A stretch of 64,000 nucleotides of DNA from Neomoorella sulfitireducens (GCF_024733845.1 NZ_JANRHG010000004.1:124001-188000); one strand, 5' to 3'; positions 42,617-50,888 are shown, numbered from the stretch's first letter. The notes: a model not told the origin generated them from the sequence alone. Numbers and translations are program-made.

Positions 42617-44638
42617 ATGAAAAAATATCTTATTATCTTCTTGCCGCTGATGATGTTGTTTTTAATTTTAATTTTAATTTTAATTTCACCCGTGACCTTA
42701 AAAAAATCAGTCGCTGCCAATAAAGATAAAACTGAAGACCTGCCAGTTGTCGGTACCTATGAAAACTTAAAGGCGCTTCTGGAAAAAGCCGGACAATACG
42801 GCATGTTAAGGTACGGCAAGGTTATGGTAATGGAAGACGCCGTTCAGGCCACGGCTGCTGCCGGTGGCCCGTTGCGCGTGCCGGCAGCAGTTAAAGGGGC
42901 AGAAGCGACTACGCCCGGCGATTATGCCACCACCAATGTCCAGGTCCAGGGCGTGGATGAGGCCGATATTGTTAAAACCGACGGCAGTTATATTTACCAG
43001 GTCAATAACCAGCAGGTAGTGGTAGCCCGGGTTTACCCGCCGGAAGGGATGCAGGTTACCAGCATATTACATTTTGATGCCGGGTTTACACCCCGGGAGC
43101 TGTACGTCGATGACAGGTATTTGGTTGTTATCGGTAATTCCTACAATTACAACCTTTACCCTGCTCCCGGCCGGCCGGTGCCGGAAATTTACCCGCCACC
43201 CCGTTATGGAAAAAGTACTGTTAAGGCTATTGTCTATGACCTCGCCGATAAAAGCAACCTGAAGCTATTGCGGGAAATAGAGCTGGAAGGTTATTATGTT
43301 TCTTCCCGTAAAATTGGACCGGCTTTATACCTGGTAGCTAATAAAAATATTGATTATTACATCTTGAAGGAAGGGGAGGCAAATCCCTTACCAACATACC
43401 GGGACAGCGCCAGCGGTGGTGGATTTACCAGTATCAGTTATGAAGACATCCGTTATTTCCCGGGCTTTGTGGAACCGAATTACATGTTGATTGCCGGAAT
43501 TAACCTGGACCGCCTCGACCAGGAAGCCTCAATTAACGCTTATCTTGGCGCCGGGGAAAACATTTATGCTTCTTTAGAGAATCTCTACGTAGCGGTAAGC
43601 CGTTATGAGTCAAGGGATTCGGTGGGTCCAGCAGCTCATCTCAGTATTGCCGTACCGGGGGTAGTACCGGAAGGGGAATGGAGCACGGTTGTTTACCGTT
43701 TTGCCCTGGACCAGGGACGGGCTGAATATACAGGCCGGGGTGAAGTGGCGGGAAATATCCTGAACCAATTTTCCATGGATGAGTACAAGGGTTACTTCCG
43801 TATTGCCACCACCCGGGGTGACATCTGGCGCAACGATGAAAATACCGCTAAAAATAACATCTACATTCTTGATCAATCTCTTACGGTAGTTGGCCGGCTG
43901 GAAGGTATTGCTCCTGGCGAGCGTATCTATGCGGCACGATTTATGGGCGAGCGCTGCTATCTGGTAACTTTTAAAAACGTAGATCCCTTCTTTGTCGTCG
44001 ATTTACAGGATCCAAAGGAGCCTAAAATCCTGGGAGCCTTAAAAATACCGGGTTACAGCGATTACCTTCATCCTTATGACGAAAACCATATTATCGGTTT
44101 TGGCAAAGATACGGTGGAGATCAGCCAGTTAGACCGGCAGGGTAAAAGCATGGGCAGTATGGCTTTCTACCAGGGCATGAAGATGGCGCTTTTTGATGTG
44201 ATGGATGTGCAAAACCCCGTCGAGAAATTCAAGGTCACAATCGGTGATCGTGGTACAGATTCGGAATTGCTGCACAACCATAAGGCCCTGCTGTTTGCCA
44301 GGGATAAGAACCTGCTGGCATTCCCCGTAACTGTTATGGAGTTAAAGGAGCCTCAAGCTAATAACTATAATACCTTCCCTGCTTACGGCGAGTTTACTTT
44401 CCAGGGTGCTTATGTTTATAATATCGATTTGGTTGACGGTTTTACTTTGAAGGGCAGGATCAGCCACTTGAACGCACAGGACTACCAGCAGGCGGGACAA
44501 TATTTTTATAACAGCGATAAAAACATCGAAAGGATTCTTTACATCGGCGATACCCTTTATACCGTATCTAAAAGCATGATTAAAGCCAGCAACCTGGGGG
44601 ACTTAACCACCATAAACAACCTGGTCTTAACCCGGTAG
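42617..44638 (+). CDS. Secreted beta-propeller domain protein (PF09826 family)
   Basis: A 673-residue exported protein with an N-terminal signal anchor (LPLMMLFLILILILILIS) followed by a beta-propeller of the family described as distantly related to WD-40. Visible motifs are VQVQGVDEADIVKTDGSYIY, RELYVDDRYLVVIGN, IAPGERIYAARFMGERCYLVTF and KIPGYSDYLHPYDENHIIGFGKD. Function is unknown in the family. It is divergent from the MacAB-like exporter and could be handled by it. The signal-anchor codons contain a TTTTAA hexamer repeat. Confidence 0.88.
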   Translation: MKKYLIIFLPLMMLFLILILILISPVTLKKSVAANKDKTEDLPVVGTYENLKALLEKAGQYGMLRYGKVMVMEDAVQATAAAGGPLRVPAAVKGAEATTPGDYATTNVQVQGVDEADIVKTDGSYIYQVNNQQVVVARVYPPEGMQVTSILHFDAGFTPRELYVDDRYLVVIGNSYNYNLYPAPGRPVPEIYPPPRYGKSTVKAIVYDLADKSNLKLLREIELEGYYVSSRKIGPALYLVANKNIDYYILKEGEANPLPTYRDSASGGGFTSISYEDIRYFPGFVEPNYMLIAGINLDRLDQEASINAYLGAGENIYASLENLYVAVSRYESRDSVGPAAHLSIAVPGVVPEGEWSTVVYRFALDQGRAEYTGRGEVAGNILNQFSMDEYKGYFRIATTRGDIWRNDENTAKNNIYILDQSLTVVGRLEGIAPGERIYAARFMGERCYLVTFKNVDPFFVVDLQDPKEPKILGALKIPGYSDYLHPYDENHIIGFGKDTVEISQLDRQGKSMGSMAFYQGMKMALFDVMDVQNPVEKFKVTIGDRGTDSELLHNHKALLFARDKNLLAFPVTVMELKEPQANNYNTFPAYGEFTFQGAYVYNIDLVDGFTLKGRISHLNAQDYQQAGQYFYNSDKNIERILYIGDTLYTVSKSMIKASNLGDLTTINNLVLTR

Positions 44639-44716
44639 CCTATTCTGTCGGGTGGCTTTTTTAAAGTAATAAAACAAAGCCTTCACCTAACGATGAGAAA
44701 AACGAGGAGAAAATAT

Positions 44717-44745
44717 TTGACTTACCGGTGGTACCGTGCTATAAT
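44717..44745 (+). promoter_or_regulatory. Promoter of the Val-Asp-Phe tRNA operon
   Basis: TTGACT at 44717-44722 and TATAAT at 44740-44745 with a 17-bp spacer, 22 bp before tRNA-Val. Confidence 0.85.
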
Positions 44746-44767
44746 ATCTTACGCGGTATGCACCTGG

Positions 44768-44842
44768 GGGCGGTTAGCTCAGCGGGAGAGCACCTGCCTT
44801 ACAAGCAGGGGGTCGGCAGTTCAATCCTGCCACTGCCCACCA
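44768..44842 (+). tRNA. tRNA-Val(TAC)
   Basis: Acceptor GGGCGGT pairs with ACTGCCC. The anticodon stem CCTGC/GCAGG encloses TTACA with anticodon TAC. CCA is encoded. First gene of a three-tRNA operon. Confidence 0.96.
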
Positions 44843-44848
44843 GTAAGT

Positions 44849-44925
44849 GGAGCCGTAGTGTAGCGGTTTAACATGTCGGCCTGTCACGCCGAAGATCGCG
44901 GGTTCAAATCCCGTCGGCTCCGCCA
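44849..44925 (+). tRNA. tRNA-Asp(GTC)
   Basis: Acceptor GGAGCCG pairs with CGGCTCC. The anticodon stem CGGCC/GCCGA-type encloses TGTCAC with anticodon GTC. T loop GGGTTCAAATCCC; CCA encoded. Confidence 0.96.
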
Positions 44926-44930
44926 AACTT

Positions 44931-45006
<76 letters not shown>

Positions 45007-45013
45007 GTATTAT

Positions 45014-45040
45014 AGGCCTGGATATACCAGGCCTTTTCTG
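45014..45040 (+). terminator. Terminator of the tRNA operon
   Basis: AGGCCTGG and CCAGGCCT form a perfect stem with an ATATA loop, followed by TTTTCTGTT. Confidence 0.85.
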
Positions 45041-45069
45041 TTATTACTTTTAGCTTATGGGGGATAGAC

Positions 45070-46221
45070 ATGAACGGGACGGAATGCAGGCAACGGATCA
45101 GGCGTTTCCAGGAGGTTATCCATACCCTGGGGTTAGACGGCGCCTTCATTTTCCAGGCCGCCGACCTGTATTACCTTAGCGGCACCGCCCAGAGCTGCCA
45201 TCTTTTTATTCCCGCATCGGGAGAGCCTTTACTCATGGTCTACAGGGATGTCTCCAGGGCGCAGGCCGAGACGGCGTTAAGCCAGGTGATAGCCCTGAAA
45301 AACTTCAGGGAAATCCCCTTGCTACTTGCCGAAGCTGGCCGGCATGGGTTAAAGTGCCTGGGTTTAGAAATGGATGTCATATCTTTAAACCTATTCCGCC
45401 GTTACCAGGAGCTTTTTCCCGATTGCCAGTGGAAAGACGTAAGTCGTATTTTACGAACCCAGCGTATGGTCAAATCTGACCTCGAACTCGACGCCCTGCG
45501 TTATGCGGCTGGCAGGCACGCCGAAGTTTTCAAATACATAAGCAACGTGATAAGACCGGGAATGACGGAGCTGGAAATAGCTGCTGAATTTGAAGCCCGT
45601 GCGCGCCGCCTTGGCCACCAGGGCACGAAACGTTTCCGAGGCCAGGAACAGGGATTGATACCGGGCATTGTAGCGGCCGGGGCGAACTCGGCCATGGTTT
45701 CCTGTTACGACTTGCCCTTAGCCGGGAGCGGCCTTACGCCCTTGTATCCCATGGGTCCCGGCTGGCACCGGTGGGAAAAGGAGGAACCCCTGTTAATTGA
45801 TTATGCGGGCGTATACGGTGACTATACCGTCGACCAGACGCGCATTTACCTGGATAAAGGCGCACCTGCCGTCCTGCAGAAGGCCCAGGAAGTGGCCGTG
45901 GAGATAGCGGCCAGGGTGGCGGAGGAGGCCAGGCCCGGGGTAACGGCAGGAGAGCTTTATGACCTTGCCGTGAAGATGGCCGGTATTGCAGGATTAAGCG
46001 AACATTTTATGGGGCACGGCCGGCAAATGAGATATATCGGGCACGGCGTCGGGCTGGAATTGAATGAATGGCCGGTTATTGCCATGGGAGATAAGACTAT
46101 CCTGGAAGAGGGGATGGTCTTTGCCCTGGAGCCCAAATTTGTCTTTCCGGGGCAGGGTAGCGCCGGGGTGGAGGATACGTATGTAGTTACGGAAAAAGGA
46201 GCAGTAAGCCTGACTTATTAA
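45070..46221 (+). CDS. Xaa-Pro peptidase (M24 family)
   Basis: A 383-residue protein with a creatinase-type N-terminal domain (about 1-140) and an M24 pita-bread domain. Metal ligands are visible: Asp in LLIDYAGVYGDY and TVDQTRIY, His in YIGHGVGLELNEWP, Glu in FALEPKFVF and Glu in GSAGVEDTYVVT. It removes N-terminal residues ahead of proline. The start follows TATGGGGGATAG, and the gene stands alone between the tRNA operon and an unrecognised gene. Confidence 0.93.
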   Translation: MNGTECRQRIRRFQEVIHTLGLDGAFIFQAADLYYLSGTAQSCHLFIPASGEPLLMVYRDVSRAQAETALSQVIALKNFREIPLLLAEAGRHGLKCLGLEMDVISLNLFRRYQELFPDCQWKDVSRILRTQRMVKSDLELDALRYAAGRHAEVFKYISNVIRPGMTELEIAAEFEARARRLGHQGTKRFRGQEQGLIPGIVAAGANSAMVSCYDLPLAGSGLTPLYPMGPGWHRWEKEEPLLIDYAGVYGDYTVDQTRIYLDKGAPAVLQKAQEVAVEIAARVAEEARPGVTAGELYDLAVKMAGIAGLSEHFMGHGRQMRYIGHGVGLELNEWPVIAMGDKTILEEGMVFALEPKFVFPGQGSAGVEDTYVVTEKGAVSLTY

Positions 46222-46360
46222 GTAAAAGTGTAGGAATTAATTTCCAAAGTTGCGAACAAGGGATGAAGGCGTAAAGGAGAAGGATTATCTTCATAACTGC
46301 CGAATATGTATAAAGAGTTGAGTAACAGATATCCTTTTTATACCAGGGGAAAATAAGAAA

Positions 46361-47185
46361 ATGGCCTCAGAACGCCAGAAACCTATTGATGCCCGTCTTA
46401 AACTGGCCAATCTCGAACTTCAAGTAGCCTTGCTGGCAAGGGCGGGTTTAAAGCGCTGGGAGATAGCTACAGCCCTGGGTTTACAACAGGGTACCGTAAA
46501 ATCCCAGCTCGAAAGAGTGGCCAACAAGCTTGGGCCTAATTGGAAAGGCAGGCCTGACATTATCTGGCCGGAGTTGGAAGAAGAAGTCTTACATGCCATA
46601 AAGTCTTTACAGGAGCAGAATAAACAGGAAATAAATTTTAACTACGCCCGCATGGCGATGGAAGGGAGTATATCCCCTGATGAAGCTGCCATCCTCCAGT
46701 TGCAGGGCGTGCCATCCCCGGCAGGAACTGCCTACCTGCGCCGGGCCCGGGCCGTCCAGTGGCACCTGCTCCTCCTGGGAGATGGCCGTGTTTTACACGT
46801 TGGTGCTGCTCCCCGTTTTTGGATAAAACCTGCCCTAACGTTTCTTGCCGACAGCAAATACATCCGGTATTTACATAGTGATAATGGCGACGACCCTTAC
46901 CGGCCGTGGTGGTTGCCCTATACCACCGGCGGCCGTGTACGGGGTACCAAGGCTGCCTATTATAAACTCGGGGATGCTTCCGCCGGGGATTACGTTAGCA
47001 ATTACCTGCAGGCCTGGCTTGAAGAAGAACTCGTAGACTACGTAACCCGCCTTTATAGCCGCATACAGCAGCGCTGGCTGGCATTAAGCCGTATTGCCAG
47101 AAACGCCGGACGAAAAGAACCGGAGCCTCCTCCTACCCAGGAAGAGCTACTGTTAGAAGCACGACAAGCCCTTGGAACAAGTTAA
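46361..47185 (+). CDS. Unrecognised protein with N-terminal HTH
   Basis: A 274-residue protein I cannot place. Residues about 15-58 look like a sigma-region-4/LuxR-type helix-turn-helix (ARAGLKRWEIATALGLQQ, then GTVKSQLERVANKLG). The middle has a short ALQ-rich helix and a Trp/Tyr-rich part (YRPWWLPYTTGG). The C-terminus is charged and helical (YLQAWLEEELVDYVTRLYSRI). No signal peptide or TM helix is seen. DNA binding is suggested by the HTH only. It has a weak ribosome binding site (AGGGG about 14 nt upstream) and ends at a strong hairpin. Confidence 0.65.
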   Translation: MASERQKPIDARLKLANLELQVALLARAGLKRWEIATALGLQQGTVKSQLERVANKLGPNWKGRPDIIWPELEEEVLHAIKSLQEQNKQEINFNYARMAMEGSISPDEAAILQLQGVPSPAGTAYLRRARAVQWHLLLLGDGRVLHVGAAPRFWIKPALTFLADSKYIRYLHSDNGDDPYRPWWLPYTTGGRVRGTKAAYYKLGDASAGDYVSNYLQAWLEEELVDYVTRLYSRIQQRWLALSRIARNAGRKEPEPPPTQEELLLEARQALGTS

Positions 47186-47197
47186 ATAATTATAACG

Positions 47198-47225
47198 GCG
47201 CCGCCCCTTCAGGGCGGCGCTAAAA
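47198..47225 (+). terminator. GC-rich hairpin after the HTH gene
   Basis: GCGCCGCCC and GGGCGGCGC form a perfect 9-bp stem with a 5-nt loop. The following bases are TAAAATT rather than a strong T-run, so termination may be partial. Confidence 0.6.
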
Positions 47226-47330
47226 TTAATTAGTACACCTGCAAAGCATCTATGGAGGAATAAAATATTCCAGTGGCAGGAAGCGAGCATGCGGCAGCGA
47301 ATAGATACAATAGAAGAGAGGAGTTGAACT

Positions 47331-48011
47331 ATGAGGGTTGTCATAGTCGGTGGCGGCAAGGTGGGTTATCAGGTAGCCAAACAATGTACGGCCTGGGGTT
47401 GTGAAGTAGTTCTTGTGGAACATGACCTGGAAAAGGGAGAAAGAATTAAAGAGGAACTCGGTTTGCCGGTAATCATCGGTGATGGAACCAACCCCCAGGT
47501 GCTAAAAAAGGCAGGCGCTGAAGAGGCTGATATTGTTATAGCTATAACGGATGATGATCAGGATAATCTGGTAATCTGCCAGCTGGCAGAGCGCCAGTTT
47601 AAAGCCAGACGTACCCTGGCCCTGGTAAATAATCCTGGCAATGAAAAGCTATTCCGCTGGCTGGGGGTCAACCAGGTAGTTGGTCCGGCCTCCCTTATCC
47701 TGGGATTAATCCAGGAAACGGTAGATATTGATGCAACTACTGCCCTGTGGATGCAGGGCATTAAAGATTTAAACATGATCCAGTTTAAACTTGCTTCGGA
47801 TTCCCCCGCCCTAAAGCGAAAAATCAAAGAGATACCCTTTCCCAACGAATGTATCCTGGTAACTATTGTCCGGGGTAATTCGGCCATTGTACCATGTGGG
47901 AATACGGTCCTGGAAGCAGGTGATCTGGTCTTTGCCCTTACCAATCCGTCTGTCCAGGCGGAGCTGGAGTATGTCTTGACCGGGAGGGTTCAAGGAGGAG
48001 ACGGGAGATAG
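47331..48011 (+). CDS. TrkA/KtrA-type RCK potassium-channel regulatory protein
   Basis: A 226-residue protein: N-terminal Rossmann TrkA_N domain (MRVVIVGGGKVGYQVAKQ, VLVEHDLEKGERI, VIIGDGTNPQVLKKAG) and a C-terminal RCK_C domain (about 140-215). Such proteins bind NAD(H) or nucleotides and gate K+ uptake channels. No channel gene lies next to it, so its partner is elsewhere. ATG behind GAGAGGAG. Confidence 0.9.
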   Translation: MRVVIVGGGKVGYQVAKQCTAWGCEVVLVEHDLEKGERIKEELGLPVIIGDGTNPQVLKKAGAEEADIVIAITDDDQDNLVICQLAERQFKARRTLALVNNPGNEKLFRWLGVNQVVGPASLILGLIQETVDIDATTALWMQGIKDLNMIQFKLASDSPALKRKIKEIPFPNECILVTIVRGNSAIVPCGNTVLEAGDLVFALTNPSVQAELEYVLTGRVQGGDGR

Positions 48012-48160
48012 GCTATCAGCCGGGAAGAATTATTTCCCGTTTCCCCGGGAAAGGGCAGTAAGGATGGATTATAAGGCGAGCATATTATCATACTAAAACA
48101 TGGTCACAGTATATTTATCCGAGTGATAATTTCACATATAACAAAAGGGGGATACAATTT

Positions 48161-49057
48161 TTGCGCGTCGGCTTAATAGGCTTGGGTAAAATGGGCCTTA
48201 ACCTGGCCTTAAATATGCTGGACCATGGTCATGAAGTTCTAGGTTACGCCCGCACGAGGTCGACAGTAGATAAAGCCGTTGCCCGGGGGGTTAAAGGAGC
48301 CTACAGCCTGGAAGAATTGGTGGAACAGATGGGTGTTCCCCGCCTTATCTGGCTCATGATCCCGGCAGGTAAAACCGTAGATGAAGTCATTGAACAGCTT
48401 TTACCCCTTCTTGCTCCCGGTGACATAATCGTAGACGGAGGTAACTCCTATTATAAAGATACCCTGCGGCGCTACGAATATCTGAAGTCCAGGGGCATTC
48501 GCTTCGCCGATTCCGGTACCAGCGGCGGTATGGAAGGTGCACGCTACGGCGCCTGCTGTATGATTGGTGCCGAGGAAGAGCTCTTTGCCTACCTGGAGCC
48601 TTTGTTCAAAGATATAACCGTTCCCGGAGGGTACCTTCATACCGGGCCCCCGGGCAGCGGTCACTATGTCAAAATGGTTCATAACGGCATTGAATACGGC
48701 ATGATGCAGGCCATTGGCGAAGGTATGGAGATCTTGGCTAAAGGCCCCTTTAAACTTGATCTCAGGGCAGTTGCAGGAGTCTGGCGCCACGGTTCGGTGA
48801 TCCGGGGCTGGCTTTTAGATCTAACGGAAAGTGCCCTTAGCAAAAATAACAATCTGGAAAGCATAAAGGATATAGCCTATTCATCTGGGGAAGGCCTCTG
48901 GACAGTAGAAGAAGCCATACGGCTGAAGGTACCCGCACCGGTAATCACGGCAGCGCTGCTGATGCGTTATCGCTCCGAGCAGGAAGAGAGCTTCGCCACC
49001 AAGGTAGTAGCAGCCTTGCGCCATGAGTTTGGCGGTCATGAGGTATCCAGGAAGTAG
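48161..49057 (+). CDS. gnd: 6-phosphogluconate dehydrogenase, decarboxylating (short form)
   Basis: A 298-residue enzyme of the short GndA/YqeC type: MRVGLIGLGKMGLNLALNML, DIIVDGGNSYYKDTLRR, SGTSGGMEGARYGACCMIG, and the catalytic region GSGHYVKMVHNGIEYGMMQ. It converts 6-phosphogluconate to ribulose 5-phosphate, usually with NAD+ in this subgroup. TTG start behind AAAGGGGGAT. Confidence 0.93.
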   Translation: MRVGLIGLGKMGLNLALNMLDHGHEVLGYARTRSTVDKAVARGVKGAYSLEELVEQMGVPRLIWLMIPAGKTVDEVIEQLLPLLAPGDIIVDGGNSYYKDTLRRYEYLKSRGIRFADSGTSGGMEGARYGACCMIGAEEELFAYLEPLFKDITVPGGYLHTGPPGSGHYVKMVHNGIEYGMMQAIGEGMEILAKGPFKLDLRAVAGVWRHGSVIRGWLLDLTESALSKNNNLESIKDIAYSSGEGLWTVEEAIRLKVPAPVITAALLMRYRSEQEESFATKVVAALRHEFGGHEVSRK

Positions 49058-49123
49058 GAATATGCTTTTGTGTGGTATCCTGAAATTTATTGCCGCTATT
49101 ATCGACATAGAGCCCGGAATGCC

Positions 49124-49152
49124 TTGACAGGGCTTTTTACCCGTGCTATAAT
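49124..49152 (+). promoter_or_regulatory. Promoter of the Gly-Cys tRNA operon
   Basis: TTGACA at 49124-49129 and TATAAT at 49147-49152 with a 17-bp spacer, a perfect consensus, 18 bp before tRNA-Gly. Confidence 0.9.
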
Positions 49153-49170
49153 CTAACATGCAGTGAGCGA

Positions 49171-49245
49171 GCGGAAATAGCTCAGCGGTAGAGCATCGCC
49201 TTGCCAAGGCGAGGGTCGCGGGTTCAAATCCCGTTTTCCGCTCCA
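49171..49245 (+). tRNA. tRNA-Gly(GCC)
   Basis: Acceptor GCGGAAA pairs with TTTCCGC. The anticodon arm CGCCTTGCCAAGGCG gives GCC. T loop GGGTTCAAATCCC; CCA encoded. Confidence 0.96.
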
Positions 49246-49256
49246 TTTTTTATCAT

Positions 49257-49332
49257 GGCGCGGTGGCGAAGTGGCTAACGCCGCGGTCTGCAAAACCGCT
49301 ATCCGCCGGTTCAAATCCGGCCCGCGCCTCCA
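49257..49332 (+). tRNA. tRNA-Cys(GCA)
   Basis: Acceptor GGCGCGG pairs with CCGCGCC. The anticodon loop TCTGCAAAA gives GCA. T loop CCGGTTCAAATCCGG; CCA encoded. Confidence 0.95.
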
Positions 49333-49340
49333 GGTTTTAT

Positions 49341-49378
49341 GGAGACCATTTCCCAAAAGAAATGGTCTCCTATATTTA
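49341..49378 (+). terminator. Terminator of the Gly-Cys tRNA operon
   Basis: GGAGACCATTTC and GAAATGGTCTCC form a perfect 12-bp stem with a 6-nt loop, followed by TATATTTATG. Confidence 0.8.
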
Positions 49379-49422
49379 TGTTTGAGACGCATGCCGCCTG
49401 ATAGCGGCCATAATAACGGGCT

Positions 49423-49601
49423 GGCATTTGCTGGAGCGAGCGACTTGGTCCGGGCGTTTGGACAGCCCCGGTGAAGCCAGGGAGCGGGAGCGGGGACAGG
49501 GAGGCCTTCGGCCGGATATAAGGTAAGGATGCCGGATGGGCCGGGAACCCTGGCCGGGCCTGAGACTGATCCGCGAGGACCAGGGAGCGAGCAAAAATGC
49601 C
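49423..49601 (+). other. GC-rich segment with nested long-range inverted repeats, possible structured RNA
   Basis: This 180-bp stretch has no gene I can support. GGCATTTGCT (49423-49432) can pair with AGCAAAAATGCC (49590-49601, two-base bulge). TTGGTCC (49445-49451) can pair with GGACCAG (49577-49583). GGAGCGAGC occurs between them on both sides (49433 and 49584). A GGCCTTCGGCC hairpin lies inside at about 49503. It precedes the thioesterase gene by about 30 bp. No known RNA family is recognised. Confidence 0.35.
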
Positions 49602-49631
49602 TGCTTGTAGAGTAGTCATTTTCAGGGTGGG

Positions 49632-50030
49632 GTGATGCTGATTATGAATGGCGGGGTACAGGGGGTTCCGGCCAATCCTTTCATAGAGCTGCTTGAAATT
49701 GAATTTATACGCGTTGAGCCGGGACAGGCGGAAACCAGGCTTAAAATAGCCAGCAAACACCTGAATCCATGGAATTACGTCCATGGCGGTGTGTTTGCAG
49801 CCATGGCTGATGCAACTATGGGTGCTTCTATCCGGGGATTGGCGAAGGTGTTTACAACTGTTGGGATAAATCTTAACTATATAAAACCTGTCCGGGAGGG
49901 CGAAGAGATTACCTGCCGCGGTTCAGTAGTTCATGCGGGTAGTCGAATCATACAAACGCAGGCGGTGATGACGGTAGAAACCCGCCTGGTCGCTACGGCC
50001 AGCGCCACTTTTTATGTGCTTGATTCTTGA
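49632..50030 (+). CDS. PaaI-type hotdog-fold thioesterase
   Basis: A 132-residue hotdog protein with the core motif HLNPWNYVHGGVFAAMADATMG (catalytic Asp/His region of PaaI/YbgC-like acyl-CoA thioesterases) and the C-terminal strands TVGINLNYIKPVREGEEI. It probably hydrolyses an acyl- or aryl-CoA; the substrate is unknown. The start could be the ATG at 49644 (MNGGVQG) rather than 49632. It sits at the edge of a decayed accessory region. Confidence 0.85.
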   Translation: MMLIMNGGVQGVPANPFIELLEIEFIRVEPGQAETRLKIASKHLNPWNYVHGGVFAAMADATMGASIRGLAKVFTTVGINLNYIKPVREGEEITCRGSVVHAGSRIIQTQAVMTVETRLVATASATFYVLDS

Positions 50031-50051
50031 AATCAAGACGTTGAATCGATG

Positions 50052-50081
50052 TTGAAAAAGGGCTAGAGTGTATGTTATAAT
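50052..50081 (+). promoter_or_regulatory. Promoter of tRNA-Leu(TAA)
   Basis: TTGAAA at 50052-50057 and TATAAT at 50076-50081 with an 18-bp spacer, 17 bp before the tRNA. Confidence 0.75.
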
Positions 50082-50098
50082 GAGGGCGCAATGTTTAT

Positions 50099-50187
50099 GC
50101 GAGAGTGGCGGAACCGGCAGACGCCCGAGACTTAAAATCTCGTGGACCTTTTGGTCCGTGCGGGTTCAAGTCCCGCCTCTCGCACCA
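50099..50187 (+). tRNA. tRNA-Leu(TAA)
   Basis: A class II tRNA: acceptor GCGAGAG pairs with CTCTCGC. Anticodon loop CTTAAAA gives TAA; long variable arm GTGGACCTTTTGGTCCGT; T loop GGGTTCAAGTCCC; CCA encoded. It is the third Leu tRNA in the window. Confidence 0.96.
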
Positions 50188-50199
50188 CCTTGAGAATCA

Positions 50200-50242
50200 A
50201 CGGTTTATGGGCTTAACAAATGGCCTATAAACCGTTTTTTAT
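50200..50242 (+). terminator. Terminator after tRNA-Leu(TAA)
   Basis: ACGGTTTATGGGC and GGCCTATAAACCGT form a long stem with a 9-nt loop and one mismatch, followed by TTTTTATT. Confidence 0.8.
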
Positions 50243-50330
50243 TGTATAGTATCGGGTAGTTGGGCCAAAAATCTTGTGTATCTAAAATTACACGGAACAC
50301 TAGCACCGCCTAGAAAAAGGTGATCTTTTT

Positions 50331-50566
50331 ATGGCTAGGAAAAGAAAATATGAGATAATTGTACCGATTTCCTGGCAGGAAGCCCGCAGACGGGGACCGA
50401 TACAAACGGACAGCCCGTTTACCGGCTGCGCTCCTACAGCCGGGTGAAACCAGCGGCCACCGACCAAGATGTCTTTGACGTGGCCCAGGCCATCGGTACC
50501 CTGCAGGTTAATCCATTTATCGCCATCAGCCGGTTGAACGAGAACGATCTGGCCGCCGGGTCCTAA
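50331..50566 (+). pseudogene. DUF1659 family gene with a frameshift
   Basis: From an ATG at 50331 (AGGTGAT upstream) the frame reads MARKRKYEIIVPISWQEARR and then loses the family sequence. In another frame the DUF1659 body follows: GTDTNGQPVYRLRSYSRV, KPAATDQDVFDVAQAIGTL and ISRLNENDLAAGS, with a stop at 50564-50566. DUF1659 proteins are about 70 residues and found in spore formers. A one- or two-base indel near 50390 would explain the break, unless it is a sequencing error. A terminator follows. Confidence 0.75.
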
Positions 50567-50580
50567 TACCCGGTGTTTTT
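50557..50580 (+). terminator. Terminator of the DUF1659 gene
   Basis: CCGGGT and ACCCGG form a short stem around the stop codon, followed by TGTTTTT. Confidence 0.7.
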
Positions 50581-50657
50581 AAAAGAGCTATACAGATGGC
50601 TGTATAGAGGAAGGAAACGTGATATATTTAAAGTAAAGTAATGAGCTAGGGGGGGAA

Positions 50658-50888
50658 GTGCCAGTGGGTCTCGAGCAAAGGCTTAATGAGCTGGAAGCAA
50701 GGGTAAATAACCTTGAAAGAAAATTTAATACCGAAATGGAAGTGGATTTCTTAAGAAAGGAATTATCTCAACCTGTGGACAGAAGTGCAGAGGATATAGA
50801 GCAGGCCTTAAAAATAATAGGTATGGGCGCAGGCCCGCGGGATATGGCGAAAAACTTTCGCCGCTATCTTTATGAGGGGAAACAATGA
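50658..50888 (+). CDS. Small coiled-coil protein, probable antitoxin-like
   Basis: A 76-residue acidic helical protein. The first 30 residues are a heptad-like coiled coil (LEQRLNELEARVNNLERKF); the C-terminus reads ALKIIGMGAGPRDMAKNF and ends RRYLYEGKQ. The size, the GTG start behind GGGGGGAA and the ATGA overlap with the next frame are typical of an antitoxin gene preceding a PIN toxin. No family is recognised with confidence. The partner frame is broken (next entry), so it may be an orphan. Confidence 0.55.
   Translation: MPVGLEQRLNELEARVNNLERKFNTEMEVDFLRKELSQPVDRSAEDIEQALKIIGMGAGPRDMAKNFRRYLYEGKQ

Noticed and set aside
42658-42690. Phase-variable on/off switch at the TTTTAA repeat
   Set aside because: The unit is six bases, so slippage keeps the frame. 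On/off switching is not possible, only length change.
41818-42720. Long form of the LolD-type ATPase with a 66-residue N-terminal extension
   Set aside because: The extension translates the divergent promoter and the antisense of the TTTTAA repeat. The ATG at 42522 has the proper ribosome binding site.
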